Positions 1-11,229 of a stretch of 64,000 nucleotides of DNA are shown piece after piece. Positions within the stretch are counted from its first letter, which is position 1; each line of letters begins with the position of its first letter. The notes beneath the pieces are model-generated. The model saw nothing but the letters and a program-made list of their open reading frames with translations, ran no database searches and was not told the DNA's origin. Source of the DNA: Marthasterias glacialis (lineage: Eukaryota > Echinodermata > Asteroidea > Forcipulatida > Asteriidae); the NCBI GenBank assembly GCA_911728455.2, contig OU452236.1:10655195-10719194 (forward strand), written 5' to 3'. Position numbers and translations under genes: made by a program.

Positions 1-1030
1 GGTATAAATGTTTGTTATTATTATTATTATTAGTCATAATAAAAAATGTGTCAGTCATGTCCGTTCCCTTTCTATTCTACATGTACAGTTGTATTGCAAC
101 ATTAATGACGTTATTTTTCCCAAGTTTGATTTGTTTTGGCAAAATGTACGCACCGTATGAAATATGACCGATTGTTAAATATATGTCTTTACTGTAATTC
201 AGTGCAATTTTCCAGCCATGCCTTTTGAGAAAACTCTTCTTTTAACAGGATAATTACACTGATTATCATGACATTATCGTGACTATCCCCCGAATTACAG
301 CGGCCATTTTGACACAACATGACTTGCTTTTTAAAAGCACAAAAGCGAGTGTTTAGGGCTGCTTTTTTTTTATAGCTTTAAGCAAAAAATCATGCTTAAC
401 GGAGGCTTTGAAATAGAAAATCGGTTAAACAGGCCCATTAAACACAAACTCAGGGCCCTGGTGGTACCTGCTCAGGCATACCAACCAGATCTGGTGAAGG
501 ACTTCCCCTCTGGGTGTTTGTCACTATTTCGGCGTTGGCTTGATGCTCCATACATGTAGCACTCGTCATTAAAATCACAAAATTGTGAGAAAGTTTGTAG
601 TTTTAGGGGAAATTACATACAGCAACTATGTAGAATATTCAACCCTACAGCTGTATAGATGCTGCTCAACGCTGGTTGCAATAAAGATGTTCTAAAGGAC
701 GCAGATGATGCGCGCGTTCGTTCACTGATACAATGTACACTGGGAACACTTTTCCACAAAAAATAGCAACAAGGTCTTAACTAGTTGTCTTCAAACTTAC
801 CCTGCCGTGTCTACCAAGTAGTACCAAAAAGGAGTTAACTCTTGGTGTAAAATAAATGGCAGGAAACAAAATTTATCTTCAATAGAATCGAGAGTCGATC
901 TGAAGCAGTGCTGTTTGTCTCGCCACCATATTATTAATATTATAAAATGACTAGCGTGAGACCCGCGTGGGTCCCGCTAGTTGAATTAATATTTAAACAG
1001 GCCGTTTGTCCCGCATGTTGAGTTAATTTT
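1..1030. other. No gene recognised; unannotated AT-rich DNA
   Basis: I see no coding region, RNA gene or clear repeat border here. The stretch opens with a short ATT microsatellite at about 15-35. The palindromic octamer TACATGTA or close variants recur here, as elsewhere in the window. All reading frames are short and unlike any family I know. Confidence 0.5.
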
Positions 1031-1033
1031 AAA

Positions 1034-1302
1034 TAGGCAGCCCCCGTTCTCAGAGGGAAGCAAGTGTTTTTCACACAATGTTCTCCCCGTAAATTGAGGC
1101 TTTCTCTTTGTTCTCCAATAATATGTAATCTGCAATGAACGCAATCTTTGATGACAATTCTATTTTGATTGGGCAGCCCCCATGTTCAGTTTCACAAAAT
1201 GTTTCTTGTCCCTATAAATTTATAACATTTTTTTTAGTTGTTCTCCAATATAGATTTAGCTGCAATGGATGCAATCTTTGATAACATTTTCCATTTTGGA
1301 CT
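1034..1302 (+). repeat. Two-copy tandem repeat, period about 135 bp
   Basis: A unit beginning GGCAGCCCCC at about 1036 recurs at about 1171. Both copies share a block with TTCTCCAATA, TGCAATG and GCAATCTTTGAT, at about 1110-1155 and 1240-1285. The copies differ by many substitutions and small indels, so the duplication is old. There is no coding potential and I do not recognise the family. Confidence 0.6.
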
Positions 1303-1458
1303 CCCTGCCCCCCCCCTTTTGTTTTAGCAACGTCCCCGTTTAATACACAAATACGAAACGTGGACCTCCCCGCTCTGTGTCAAAACAGTTAAGCTAGTTA
1401 AGCTAAGAATAGCAAGTTTAGAATAACTTTATTCTACTACAAAAGATGTTTATTTTGA

Positions 1459-2013
1459 GTTATGCACTACCGGACGACGTATCTACCCGCCTGTGTTTTT
1501 GTTTGTAATGTAAATCACCGTAAAAAAAAGTAAAGAATGTTGGAAAAGTGAGCATTTATACCTAACGTAAAGCCTTGCTGAATTTCAAATAGACAAAGGA
1601 AGCACACGGTTTTGGAAAGCCTTTTCTTTGGATGATTTCAGCTTCAAAACTGTTAAATTCTTGCGTTGAACCATGGTTGAACAGTGTGTGATCGCGGTCA
1701 TCTGGCCCAAATGATCAGTTGTGCAACTCATGAATAGTAGGCTCCTACTTACAACATCGTGCACATCTTCCTTGTGAATTTCCAAAACTTGCTGGAACTT
1801 TCCTTACTGGCTTTATTCAGCCACTCGAAGTTCTCTGGTACAAACTCTGGAATATTTTTCACAGATTTCGAGAAAAAAAAGCATCGATCGAATACACAAA
1901 TGCAACGATCTTCATGTACCGTACCGCACTTTTCTATGGCGGACGTTATGTTTGTTTACATTTAATACCCACAAAAGAGGTCACGTGACGCAGATCGCGC
2001 AATCGGTCCATTG
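1459..2013 (+). mobile_element. Truncated copy of the palindromic TIR element at 4144-4860
   Basis: Long blocks match the element at 4144-4860 in the same order. These include a CCGG-CGACG-TACCCGCCTGT-like stretch, the GTTGGAAAAGTG block, the GGATTTCAGCTTCAAAAC block, the GGCTTTATTCAGCCAC block, and the terminal GTCACGTGACG...CAATCGGTC. Only the middle and right arm are present, because the left inverted arm is missing. Short open frames in this interval are by-products of the repeat. Confidence 0.7.
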
Positions 2014-2179
2014 TAAAGTACACATGTACATAAATCTGTGAACATTTATGTTGTTCTTTTTATCAATGTTGAGCTGGGGCTTTATAATATAATTATAAGA
2101 TAAAGTGGCAGCCGGACGCCGCATATTTTGTTCGCAAGATTAAAAAACTTGGTTTTTTTAAAGTTAAAATCATGTGATG

Positions 2180-2966
2180 GTGTTATATACGGAAGCCGGC
2201 TAGTGCCAGGAGATAAGAAGTGGAATATTTTTTTTTGTGAGCGCGAAAATATTGTTTTGTTCAAATTATCTGGCGGTCGCCCCTTATTATGTGGCGGCCG
2301 CCACATAAATTTCTGGCGGCCGCCACTTATTATTTATTTAAGTTATGGCCTAAATTTCAGACAGCATTCCTTTTAATCTCTGGATCATTCAGGATTCCAT
2401 TGTATATGCCTGTACGTGCACCCCTCCCCCTAACGAAACTTAGCCGCTAATATTTACAAATGTGTCACCCGCTAATTTTTTGACAAAGTGTTGTGAGTCA
2501 TACCTGTTTGAATAAAAACTACGAAGATTAAAGTAAATGATTCTACTTGCAACTTGTCCGAGTCTGAAAGCAGTCTGCTCATAAATCTTGTATTTAATGT
2601 CATTATAAATGTATAGCTAATAAAAATCGCCATTAAGTTGGGAAAAAATTTGGGCTTTATCAGCAGTAACACGACGCATCGTTGGGGCATACAATACACA
2701 CCACACGCACTCAAAATCAGCAAAATAAAGAACAAGCGGTACAGATAATTATGTGGCGGCCGCCACTTTATAAGTGGCAGCCGCCACATAATTAAGTGGC
2801 GGCTGCCAGACAATAAGTGGCGGCTGCCAGACAATAAGTGGCGGCCGCCAGATAATTAAGTGGCGGCCACCACATAATTTGTATAAAAAATATATTCTCG
2901 CACTCACGAAAAATATATTTCACTTCTAATCTCCTGGCACTAGCCGGCTTCTGTAGTTATATTATA
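2180..2966. mobile_element. Inverted-repeat (foldback) element with GGCGGCCGCC core arrays
   Basis: The left arm at about 2184-2260 runs from GGAAGCCGGCTAGTGCCAGG through AGATAAGAAGTGGAAT. It reappears inverted at about 2885-2960 as ATTTCACTTCTAATCTCC then TGGCACTAGCCGGCTTC. Just inside each arm sit repeated palindromic GTGGCGGCCGCCAC units (about 2270-2330 and 2751-2876). No transposase is encoded, so this is a non-autonomous element of unknown superfamily. Target duplications could not be fixed with confidence. Confidence 0.7.
2751..2876. repeat. Minisatellite of GGCGGCCGCC palindromes
   Basis: Five to six units of about 20-25 bp are each centred on GTGGCGGCCGCCAC or variants (GTGGCAGCCGCCAC, GTGGCGGCTGCCAG), with AT-rich spacers such as ATAATTAA. 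Every unit is a short palindrome. A few more occur at 2270-2330 in the opposite half of the surrounding foldback element. The GC-rich palindromes stand out sharply from the AT-rich surroundings. Confidence 0.8.
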
Positions 2967-3032
2967 AACATAGTCATTTAAATTTTACCTGTAACACCAT
3001 GGTCCATGGAGCTTTTTATAGCTCCATGGGGG

Positions 3033-3800
3033 ATGGTAATACGCACGTCTTTCCCTACCGAGTACCGAGGTCAATTTCAAAACTAAGCCTATAGTTGCGA
3101 TAATCGTAGCCCACATCCTCCCGACGGTCAGAGTACTTAACTCTAAATTTAATAAACTAGCTAAACTAAGGCCCTACACTCTAGTCTTAGTCTTACACTA
3201 CAGCTGTACAGTACAGTCAGTAGTAGGTACTCTCTAAATCAATCATGGCATTCACATTGTTACCTTAAATATTGTTCAGTCCCTTGAAGTACCTGTGTCT
3301 GGGTCCCGTTTCACTTTAAAAACAAGAATTGACGACGAAAGAACGTATTTTCACCTAAAAACCATCGTACTGCATCAAAATACATGAAATAAAAGTAAAA
3401 CACAGTAAAGAAATTGCGGTGCATGCAGCTGGCAAAGTAAAGTGCGCCCTCAATAAGTGCAAATCCTCCAAGTAAAGAGGTAGATATGCTCGGCGGCTCA
3501 GGACGCCTACAACGTATTTTTTTCCCAAACGAGGCCACTTACATACAGTAATACCATAGAGAAAGGACCCACAGATGGTTATACTAAATGAGCGCGGTGT
3601 TTATGTATGAAATGTTGCAGTCAATATAATTTGGGGTGAGGGTGTATTTGCAGGGGACACTGAAGGGTCATCATTTTATCATAAAATGGGTTTTTATTAA
3701 TGGTAGTTTAAAACTGTACGCAATGTTGTTGTGTGTTTAGTGAAAGTTTGAGCGTGTGGCATGCATGGTTTTGGGTTGGGGCCGGGTCGGAGCAGCCCAC
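3033..3800. other. No gene recognised
   Basis: Nothing supportable was found in this interval. A short hairpin (CCATGGAGC ... GCTCCATGG) lies just before it at about 3003-3030. Open frames are short and have no recognisable motif. Confidence 0.5.
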
Positions 3801-3806
3801 CTGCCA

Positions 3807-3848
3807 CCCCCCCCCCCCCCCCCAGCGGCACCGTGGGGGGGGGGGGGG
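3807..3848. repeat. Homopolymer hairpin: C17 then G14
   Basis: A run of 17 C (3807-3823) is followed by AGCGGCACCGT and a run of 14 G (3835-3848), which could pair into a stem. Three overlapping proline- or glycine-rich frames cross it and are artefacts of the runs. Run lengths in such tracts are unreliable in assemblies. Confidence 0.85.
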
Positions 3849-4143
3849 TCGGCTGTGCCCCCGCTCAAATTTCCAGTGTCTCCCAAGTATTAACAACTTT
3901 AATAAATTTGCAACTCCCATCAGTACCCTCATTTCCATGCAAAAGAAACCAGTGGATTGCTTCTTCAGAAAAGGTGTCATTTTGGTCCACACAATGGAAA
4001 ATACGTGTAAAGAGATTTGCCTTGACACGGAGTGACTACAAAAACAGTCGATTTTACTTTTGTTAAGTAATAAACTAGTTAATCTGCCCCTTTATTTTAA
4101 GTAGTATGTTGTGGCATTAATTTAAATCACATCTCTGTTTCAC

Positions 4144-4860
4144 AATAGACCAATTGAGCGACCCGCGTCACTTGAATAAATTTATAATATGTGAACACAC
4201 AAGACGTCTTCCATAGGAAAGTGCGGTACGGTACACGATGATTGTTGCATTTAGTTTATTCAATCGAGGCTTTTCTTGCTCGAAATCTTTGAAAACTATT
4301 GTACCAGAGACCTTCGAGTTGCTGAATAAAGCCAGTGTTCCAGCAGTGAACTCACCGGCGTCGGACGACTATGTAGCCACCCGTCTGTCATTTTGTTTGT
4401 AGACCTAAATCACTGAAAAAAAGAAGAAAAAAAAGATAAACAACGTTGGAAAAGTGGGCATTAATACCTAGCCTTGCAGAATTTCAAATAGGCAAAGGGA
4501 TCACACAGTTTTGGAAAGCAGTTTCTTTGGAGGATTTCAGCTTCAAAACTTTGGAAAGTGTGTGGTGAGCGCAGTCGATCGTCTGGGCTAAGTCGTGCGC
4601 TGTACACATCGTGCACATTATACGGTACTTTTACAATTTTCAAGACTTGCTGGAACCGGCTTTATTCAGCCACCCGAAGGTCTCTGATACAAACTCTGGA
4701 ATATCTTTCACAGATTTCGAGCAAGAAAAGCCTCGATCGAATAAACTAAATGCATTAATCATCGTGTACCGTACCACCCTTTCCTATAGAGGATGTCGTG
4801 TGTGTTTACGTTTTATACCCAGAAGTGGTCACGTGACGTGGGTCGCACAATCGGTCTATT
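4144..4860. mobile_element. Palindromic DNA element with long terminal inverted repeats
   Basis: The left end reads AATAGACCAATTG..GCGACCC and the right end GGGTCGC..CAATCGGTCTATT. The arms continue to match for about 200 bp each: the tandem features GTACCGTACC, CAATCGAGGCTTTTCTTGC and GGCTTTATTCAGC appear on both sides in opposite orientation. A TA duplication on both sides of GACC...GGTC is possible but not proven. No protein is encoded. The copy at 1459-2013 shows the family is repeated. Confidence 0.75.
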
Positions 4861-4908
4861 ATTAACCCCTTGCACGCACGTCACACGCGCCGACTGTGCC
4901 TCGCTCAC

Positions 4909-5001
4909 CATTTTGGTGGTCAATAGGTTTACGTGTAAACGCTGCATCTCCTAAAATGCGCACTTTACTGAACAACTCAGTGACATTGACCACCAAAATG
5001 G
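4909..5001. repeat. Short inverted repeat
   Basis: CCATTTTGGTGGTCAAT at about 4910-4925 is repeated in inverse form, CATTGACCACCAAAATGG, at 4984-5001. The loop between them is about 60 bp and the stem about 17 bp. It may be a small MITE remnant. Nothing else is supported here. Confidence 0.65.
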
Positions 5002-5009
5002 CGCAACCA

Positions 5010-5715
5010 AGATTATTGTGATGATGACGTCAGGTGAATTGGGTCAATTGAAGTATTTTGACGCGATCATAATTCATATGATTCGTTTTACGCGGTCTTC
5101 ATTAACTGCATACAATCTCCGACTATTCTCTGTCGATTTAAGGGTCAGGGTATCTCCCAATTAATGTCACGTGACAAAAGGAGGAATTCCTCCTTTTCCG
5201 AAAATATCCGAAATGCTCCGAACTCGTTGTCGTCAACATTCGGACAGCTTCGTTGATGGTTGGACATTTCTTTTGTTGATAAAAATTTAAAACTTTTGCA
5301 GACACATCCCATATCGTTTTTATTTTTCCTTTTCCCCCCAACAAATTCAACACTATAGACCTTTCCATTGTTGATAAACAAACAACGCTGGTTGGCATGG
5401 ACGGCCAAATGTAGCAAAACATTCAAGTCTTGTTGACAGACGTTGTGACCAAATTCAACATTTTTGCAACTTTGTATTTAAAGAAAATACATCTCATTAT
5501 TGGCTGGTTTGCTTCCAACAAATTTTGAACAGTTTTTGAATATTTGTTTTACATTTTTGCAAACTGTGATTGTCTGTCTTTGCTTTGCATTCATGGCTCC
5601 CCGTAGTTTTCCCATCTTGGTTGGCAAAAACTCGGGCTGTGACGTTGCTTTGAGACAGAGAATAGTCGGAGATTTTTGGGTCTGGGAACCAGACTAACCC
5701 AAAAAAATAAATGTT
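5010..5715. other. No gene recognised
   Basis: Frames of up to about 94 codons occur on both strands here but show no motif, and the two minus-strand frames overlap each other. I see no repeat border before the hairpin that starts near 5740. Confidence 0.45.
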
Positions 5716-5741
5716 TAGCGCTACACCATAGAGTTATATTA

Positions 5742-5937
5742 TACACATATGGACCGGCATTATTCGGGCAATAGTGCACGTCTATGCACCCCGAGGGCCT
5801 GTGAGTGACCAGGAGAGGGTCCTATTTCCCGAGGCCGAAGGCCGAGGGAAATAGGACCGTCTTCTGGTCACTCACAGGCCCAAGGGGTGCATAGACGTGC
5901 ACTATTGCCCGAATAATGCCGGTCCATATGTGTTTTA
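5742..5937. repeat. Long near-perfect hairpin, arms about 95 bp
   Basis: ACACATATGGACCGGCATTA starts the left arm and its inverse closes the right arm at about 5918-5937. The centre is GAGGCCGAAGGCCGAG near 5831-5846. The arms are nearly identical, so the palindrome is young or kept by gene conversion. The same sequence recurs in part at 6540-6650 and 6720-6850. It is a foldback-type repeat with no coding capacity. Confidence 0.8.
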
Positions 5938-6550
5938 TAACACACCTCAGTCTAAAATGTCATGTGAAAAAAATATTTTCAGGACGCAAAGTTTTACAAC
6001 GGTAAACTGTTATGAGCATTGTAAACCTTTTGAGGGCGCTGTTTACCAGTCAATAGTTTTTGGGTTTTTGAAACTATTTCCCGCTTTGCAAACTATTTCC
6101 CCCAAATGAAGCGCGTGCGGTGCGTTGACGCGCGTCAAGTTCACGGTGGTGCAGATTTCATGCAATAGGCTATATTAGTTCACCCCACGTGACCGTGTTT
6201 CAGCCAATCAGGATAAAGAACCAGGGAGAGGTGTGTTATAAATAACTTTATAACACACCTCTCCCTTGTTCTTTATCGTGATTGGCTGAAACACGGTCGC
6301 GTGGGGTGAACTAATATAGCCTAGTGCATGAAATCTGCACCACACGCGCCGCACGCGCTTCATTTGGGGGAAATAGTTCGCAAAACGGGAAATAGTTTCA
6401 AAACCCCCAAAACTGTTGACTGTAAACAGCGCCCTCAAGAGAACGAAAATGGCAGCGTCTGCGGATCGAGAAGAATCTCCGGCCATAAAACCGCGGTTTA
6501 CTCTTCTATATAACCGACATTTTGGACTGAGGTGTGTTATAAAACACATA
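5934..6550. mobile_element. Large palindrome centred near 6242
   Basis: The left arm (about 5934-6233) and right arm (about 6252-6550) are inverted copies. The centre is GTGTTATAAATAACTTTATAACAC. Both arms carry the ACTATTTCCC and AGCGCCCTC (or inverse) blocks and end next to CACATATGGAC. The arms differ by some indels, so one has drifted. The frame at 6208-6603 on the minus strand follows this repeat and is not treated as a gene. Confidence 0.75.
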
Positions 6551-6860
6551 TGGACTGGCATTATTCGGGCAATAGTGCACGTGCACGTAGTGCAATAGTG
6601 CACGTCTATGCACCCCTCGGGCCAAGGAGAGGGTCCTATTTCCCTCGGCCTTCGGCCTCGGCCAAAAAACCGTGATTTACTCTTCTAACCGACATTTTGG
6701 ACTGAGGTGTGTTATAAAACACATGGACTGGCATTATTTGGGCAATAGTGCACGTCTATGCACCCCTCGGGCCTGTGAGTGACCAGGAGAGGGTCCTTGG
6801 GTTGCATAGACGTGCACTATTTCCCTCATTGCCAGTCCGTATGTGTATACTATGTGTTAC
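6551..6860. repeat. Degenerate further copies of the 5742-5937 hairpin
   Basis: The blocks GGCATTATT-GGGCAATAGTGCACG, GTCTATGCACCCCTCGGGCC and AGGAGAGGGTCCT appear twice more, at about 6550-6640 and 6725-6800. They are separated by a block (TTGGACTGAGGTGTGTTATA) from the end of the larger palindrome. This shows serial insertion or tandem growth of the same palindromic family. Confidence 0.7.
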
Positions 6861-7160
6861 ACATAGAAATAGAACCTGGAGAACGCTGAGCTCGTTTGCC
6901 CTCTGTGGCCCCTCTGTGGACGCGGCGTGTGAGACGCGTATGGCAAAATGTGACGCACATAACCGTTTCTATATGTTTTCTACGTGTTTTCATTGGTCAA
7001 TGTTTATGACGTGTACCTGCTATATGGCATAATTATCAGCGTACGCGCGTCCATAATTATGGTCTCACAATGGAAGCGCACGGATACTGACGCACTCAGC
7101 GTTCTCCGGGATCTATTTCGGGGTGCTACCATAGAGCTGTATACAGCTCTATGGGTGCTA

Positions 7161-7310
7161 CACCAAACTGAAGCTAGCCCGTTATTGGGCCCAAATTGCC
7201 AAAACAAAAATAGCCAACCGCGTATTCGCGGAAATGCCAGCTGCGTATTCGGGAAATAGAACACATGCGGTACAGGGAGGTGAAGAAAGGCTATTTTTCA
7301 CGAAATATCT
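7161..7310 (+). repeat. Repeat copy, inverted partner at 15839-15975
   Basis: The block begins CACCAAACTGAAGCTAGCCC and includes GTTATTGGGCCCAAA, GCGTATTCGCGGAAATGCCAG, and GGTACAGGGAGGTGAAGAAA. It ends near CACGAAATATCT. The same block occurs in opposite orientation at 15839-15975 with only a few differences. The two copies face each other like terminal inverted repeats around 8.5 kb of other repeats. Confidence 0.75.
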
Positions 7311-7542
7311 CTGCAAGAGTCCGTATGTTATCTTAACGAAGTCTGAAAGATTTCCGACAACTTACAACTTTTAAGAATGAAATATTGTAATGTAATACCT
7401 ATTAGTCCTTACAAATAATTAAACAAAGAAAGCAACATAAATAAATAACAGATAATAAGCCACAAACACAGAGACAATGTGCGTGTATGCATTTTGTCAT
7501 GCGAAAACGCTATTTAAATACCAAAACGTAAATTGAAAACAA

Positions 7543-8082
7543 TTTGTACCCTTTATTATGAGTAAATGTGGATTTTTGAGTCCAGAATCCTAAAAACCAG
7601 TACACTGGGCATCCAACATTTTTGAGCTGGCTAATTAGGCGCACTAATTAGTGCTTAATTAGCAACAAATACATAGACGCCATTTTCACATACAATAACG
7701 CACATATTGCTTTGCGGTTGAGATCAGCACCTCTTGAAAATTATTTGTACCCTTCATTATGAGTAAATGTGGGTTTTTGAGTCCAGAATCCTAAAAACCA
7801 GTACACTGAACATACCAAATTTTTGAGCTGGCTAATTAGGTGCACTAGTTAGTGCTTAATTAGCAACAAATACATAGACGCCATTTTCACATACAATAAC
7901 GCAAATAATATGGCTTTACGGTTGAGACCAGTAACTCTTGAAAAGTATTTGTACCCTTCATTATGAGTAAAAGTGTGATTTTTAGTCCAGAATCCTAAAA
8001 ACCAGTACACTGGGCATACCAAATTTTTGAGCTGGCTAAATAGGCTTACTAATTAGAGCTTAATTAGCAACAAATACATAGA
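7543..8082 (+). repeat. Tandem array, units of about 201-206 bp (left part)
   Basis: Units start with TTTGTACCCTT at 7543, 7744 and 7948, spacings of 201 and 204 bp. Each holds GAGTCCAGAATCCTAAAAAC, CAGTACACTG, GAGCTGGCTAA and a GCAACAAATACATAG block. The third unit stops at 8082, where the LINE begins. It resumes at 12259, so the array once held at least four units. No coding potential was seen. Confidence 0.85.
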
Positions 8083-8579
8083 AGAAGAGTGCGCCGGTCA
8101 CTGTAAGGCAGCCTCTGTCTTCACTTATGATATATTTAATGTGTTTTCAGCTAGATACTTGTCATTAATTTCCCACTAGTGGACTTGTTTTACCAAAACC
8201 CTGGTCCCTTTGACTAAATGAAGAAAATTCCAAATCGATTCCTTACAACCCACACCCCACGATCTCAGCACAAACAAGTAAGGCTACTATTCGTTACAGC
8301 AGAGATGAACTCACGAGACTCGGCAACCCCAGTGTTCAGCTTTCTGCTCAAGCTCTGTGTTTGGCCAGGTCCCTTAACATCCTTCCCAAGCCTACACATA
8401 GAGGATGTAGAGCTGGCAAGAAGAAAAGTCGATTCAAAACTTTTTCTTCTGGTACACAATCCAAGATATTCCTGTGCTCACCACCTCAAGGATTGATTCC
8501 CTCCAACTTTCCGCTCCAACATAGATACAATCAACCCTGTGACTGCTACAATCTCCGTAGTCTACCTTGTTCTGAACCT

Positions 8580-9345
8580 AGTCTTCAATCTGGAACTAAA
8601 GTTTGCCTCTGGAACGCACATAGTGTCAGGACTGTTGATGTTGTTGACTATATCGATGAACATAATGTAGATATATAGTGATTTTAACAAAAACTTGGTT
8701 TACCAATGATGACTCTGTAGCTATTGGTGAATGTACCCCCTCTGGGATTCACCTTCTTAAATGTTTCTCGCCAATCAAATAATCGTGGTGGTGGCATTGC
8801 TATGGTATATAAATCTCAACTCAAACTGCACATTAAGAACCTGATTTTGTGTATTCCACTTTTGAACATGTTCATATTACGGATTGTTCTCACTCAATTA
8901 ATTTTGTTGTTGTATATAGACCTCCACCATCATCTGCAAACGGGTTTTCAACAGCACAGTTTCTGCATGAGTTCGATAATTTTGTTGTTGACATTTCCAC
9001 CTTTTCAGGAAAGCTCATCTAGGGGATTTCAATATCCATTGGGACAACCGCTCTAATAATGATGTTACTCATTTTTCTACAACTATTGATTCTGTTGGTC
9101 TTTTTCAACATGTTATTGGGCCAACTCATAATTATGGACATACTTTGGACTTAGATGTGTGATTTCCTAGATGTGAGGATCAACTTATCAAAGAAGCACA
9201 ATGTACAACTCACGAAGCACTCATGTCTGATCATCATGTCATATGCTTTACTTTGGATTTACCCAAACCAAAATCAATGCAAGTTACATCTACACTGCGC
9301 GACTATCGCAGAATTGACAAAATCAATTGTTTGCACAATCTGTGA
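8580..9345 (+). pseudogene. LINE ORF2 endonuclease region (APE type), frameshifted
   Basis: Joining frames by eye gives the usual order of an apurinic-endonuclease domain. First is a KVCLWNAHSV start. Next comes a T-x-T-W-F and DDS box near 8690-8715. An RGGGIAMVY strand lies near 8790-8815, VVYRPPP near 8905, GDFNIHWDN near 9023, and SDHHVICF near 9228-9250. At least four frame changes or stops occur between these, so no enzyme can be made. The layout is typical of jockey-superfamily LINEs (CR1/L2/Rex1). Clade assignment is by overall look, not by a tree. Confidence 0.75.
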
Positions 9346-10189
9346 GTGATTTCATATGTAATCCTCCTTTTTATAATGATTGTAACTTTCTGTTTGAATG
9401 GTACGACTCCAGTATGAAAAGCCTGCTGGATAAACACGCTCCTTCAAAGACCCGGACTTGTAGCCTTAAAACTCGCGTGCCATGGTACAATGAGTCAATT
9501 CACCGTGGCGCGTTGTAAACGCCGCCAAGCAGAACGTAAGTGGCGAAAGTCAAGATCGGATCAAGACCGTGAATTGTTTAAGACGAGAAAAAACAAATGT
9601 GACTGTTATCACTGTTTCTGCAAAGGAAGCATTCTTCAAAGACAAACTATTTCTGACCGTTAACACGTTACTGAACAGAAACGTGTAACATATGCCTAAC
9701 TATAATTCTGCATCTCTGCTGAGCAACAAATTCTCCACATACTTTGCCACAAAAGTTAATACTATCAGGCAAGAACTCGATTTACAACTCAGCTCTACGA
9801 GCACTCAATTTCTTGACTCTATGTCCCTCAACTTTCTGCTTTTCGACCAGCCACTAAGGATGAAGTACTGAAAGTTAAATCTACTTCATCAAGTAAATCT
9901 AGTAGACTCGATTCGATACCTACATGGTGCCTGAAAGAATGTCACACAACTCCTGCCGCTTCTCACAAATATGATCAACTCTTCGTTATGTATAGGTGTT
10001 TTTTCCAATTGGAGCTCACTGTGCCATCATAAAACCTTTATTAAAAAGTCATCGCTTGACAAGATGTTCTAACAAATTATAGACCGGTTGCAAATCTCAC
10101 GTTTATTGGAAAACTCATTGAGAAAATTGCTTGCACCAGACTCACAGAACGTAAGCATCTCAACAACATGGCTGACCCTCATCAATCTG

Positions 10190-10699
10190 CCTATAGACCA
10201 GGCATAGTACAGAATCTGCTCTGATTAAGGTTAAAAATGATATTATGTTTGCACTTGATCATAACAAAGTAGTTCTTCTCGTATTAATGGATCTTTCAGC
10301 CGCCTTTGATACGATTGACCATCAGATTTTACTTTCTCGTCTATCCAAGCGGATTGGAGTCAACGGTGCTACATTAGACTGGTTTCGCACATATACCTAG
10401 ATGGCTGGTCTGCCCGAGTGGATATAGCCGGTGAACTTTCTAATCCTGTCACTGCTTAGTTTTAACTTCCACATGGCTCTGTTGTAGGCCCAGTAGGGTA
10501 TACTATATACACGTTACCTATCGGCGACATTACACATCGTCATCAGGTACACCACTACGTGTATGCTGACGACATACAGCTGTATGTATCTTTTGATACG
10601 AAAATACCAAGTGAGTTAGACAATGCAATTGCCAAACTACAACGCTGTATTACTGATGTAAAGAATTGGATGACTGTAAACAAACTGAAACTTAACGAC
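10190..10699 (+). pseudogene. LINE reverse transcriptase core, broken
   Basis: The readable parts are a YRPG-H-STESAL-like start near 10191 and the block LVLMDLSAAFDTIDHQILL near 10279-10335. A GSVVGP box lies near 10475 and the catalytic YADDIQLY near 10559-10582, then a VKNWMTVNKLKLND segment up to the insertion at 10699. LSAAFDTIDH holds the first catalytic Asp and YADD the second pair. Stops near 10400-10500 break the frame. Reading resumes at 11443 with SKTEFFIA when the inserted element and one copy of its target duplication are taken out. Confidence 0.8.
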
Positions 10700-10784
10700 T
10701 ATGGAATTCTATCTCTGCCATTTCAACGGCGCATGTATGGTGGTGATTGTAGTGTCCCTCGCCGCTTGCGCCGTCAATGGCGCA

Positions 10785-11052
10785 TTGTCGCGTTGTGCCG
10801 TCGCAAAGTCGCGTCGTGCCGCCGCATTGTTGCGTCGTGTCGTCGCCTACTTTTGTACACGTTGCATAGTGCCGTCGCATAGTCGCGTCGTGCCGTCGCA
10901 TTGTCGCGTTGTGCCGTCGCATTGTCGCATCGTCGCCTGTGTGTTGTTGGTCTTTGTAGCCGCTTACGCCGTGGACGGCGCATAGTCGCGTCGTGCCGTC
11001 GCATTGTCGCGTCGTGCCGTCGCATTGTCGCGTCGTGCCGTCGCATTGTCGC
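10785..11052 (+). repeat. GC-rich minisatellite, GTCGYRTYGTGCCGTCGCAT type
   Basis: Units of about 11-22 bp built on GTCGCGTCGTGCC and GTCGCATT alternate many times, with two unrelated interruptions near 10850 and 10935-10975. The inverted right arm at 11275-11362 has fewer units. It is a tandem repeat inside the foldback element and has no coding role. Confidence 0.8.
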
Positions 11053-11150
11053 CAAGAAGCAGTTTTACTGTATTATTCAGCGTCGTCTGGTCACCAGTTC
11101 TACCGATCTGAAAAGACAGCACCAATTCGCCTATCATTAGAAAGGTACCA

Positions 11151-11229
11151 CACTATTTCTTTCATTGTGTACTTGTTAAGCAATAATTATATACTACTGC
11201 TTAACAAGTACACAATGAAAGAAATAGTG
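11151..11229. repeat. Perfect hairpin at the centre of the foldback element
   Basis: CACTATTTCTTTCATTGTGT at 11151 is matched in inverse at the end (about 11210-11229). The stem is about 34-35 bp and the loop is a few bases around AATTATATACTA. It probably formed by a later insertion or as the loop side of the fold. Confidence 0.8.

Noticed and set aside
3708-4066. Three overlapping frames with proline and glycine runs
   Set aside because: They are produced by the C17/G14 homopolymers on both strands and have no other motif.
10774-11055. Long arginine/histidine-rich frames on both strands
   Set aside because: They are translations of the GC-rich minisatellite inside the foldback element.
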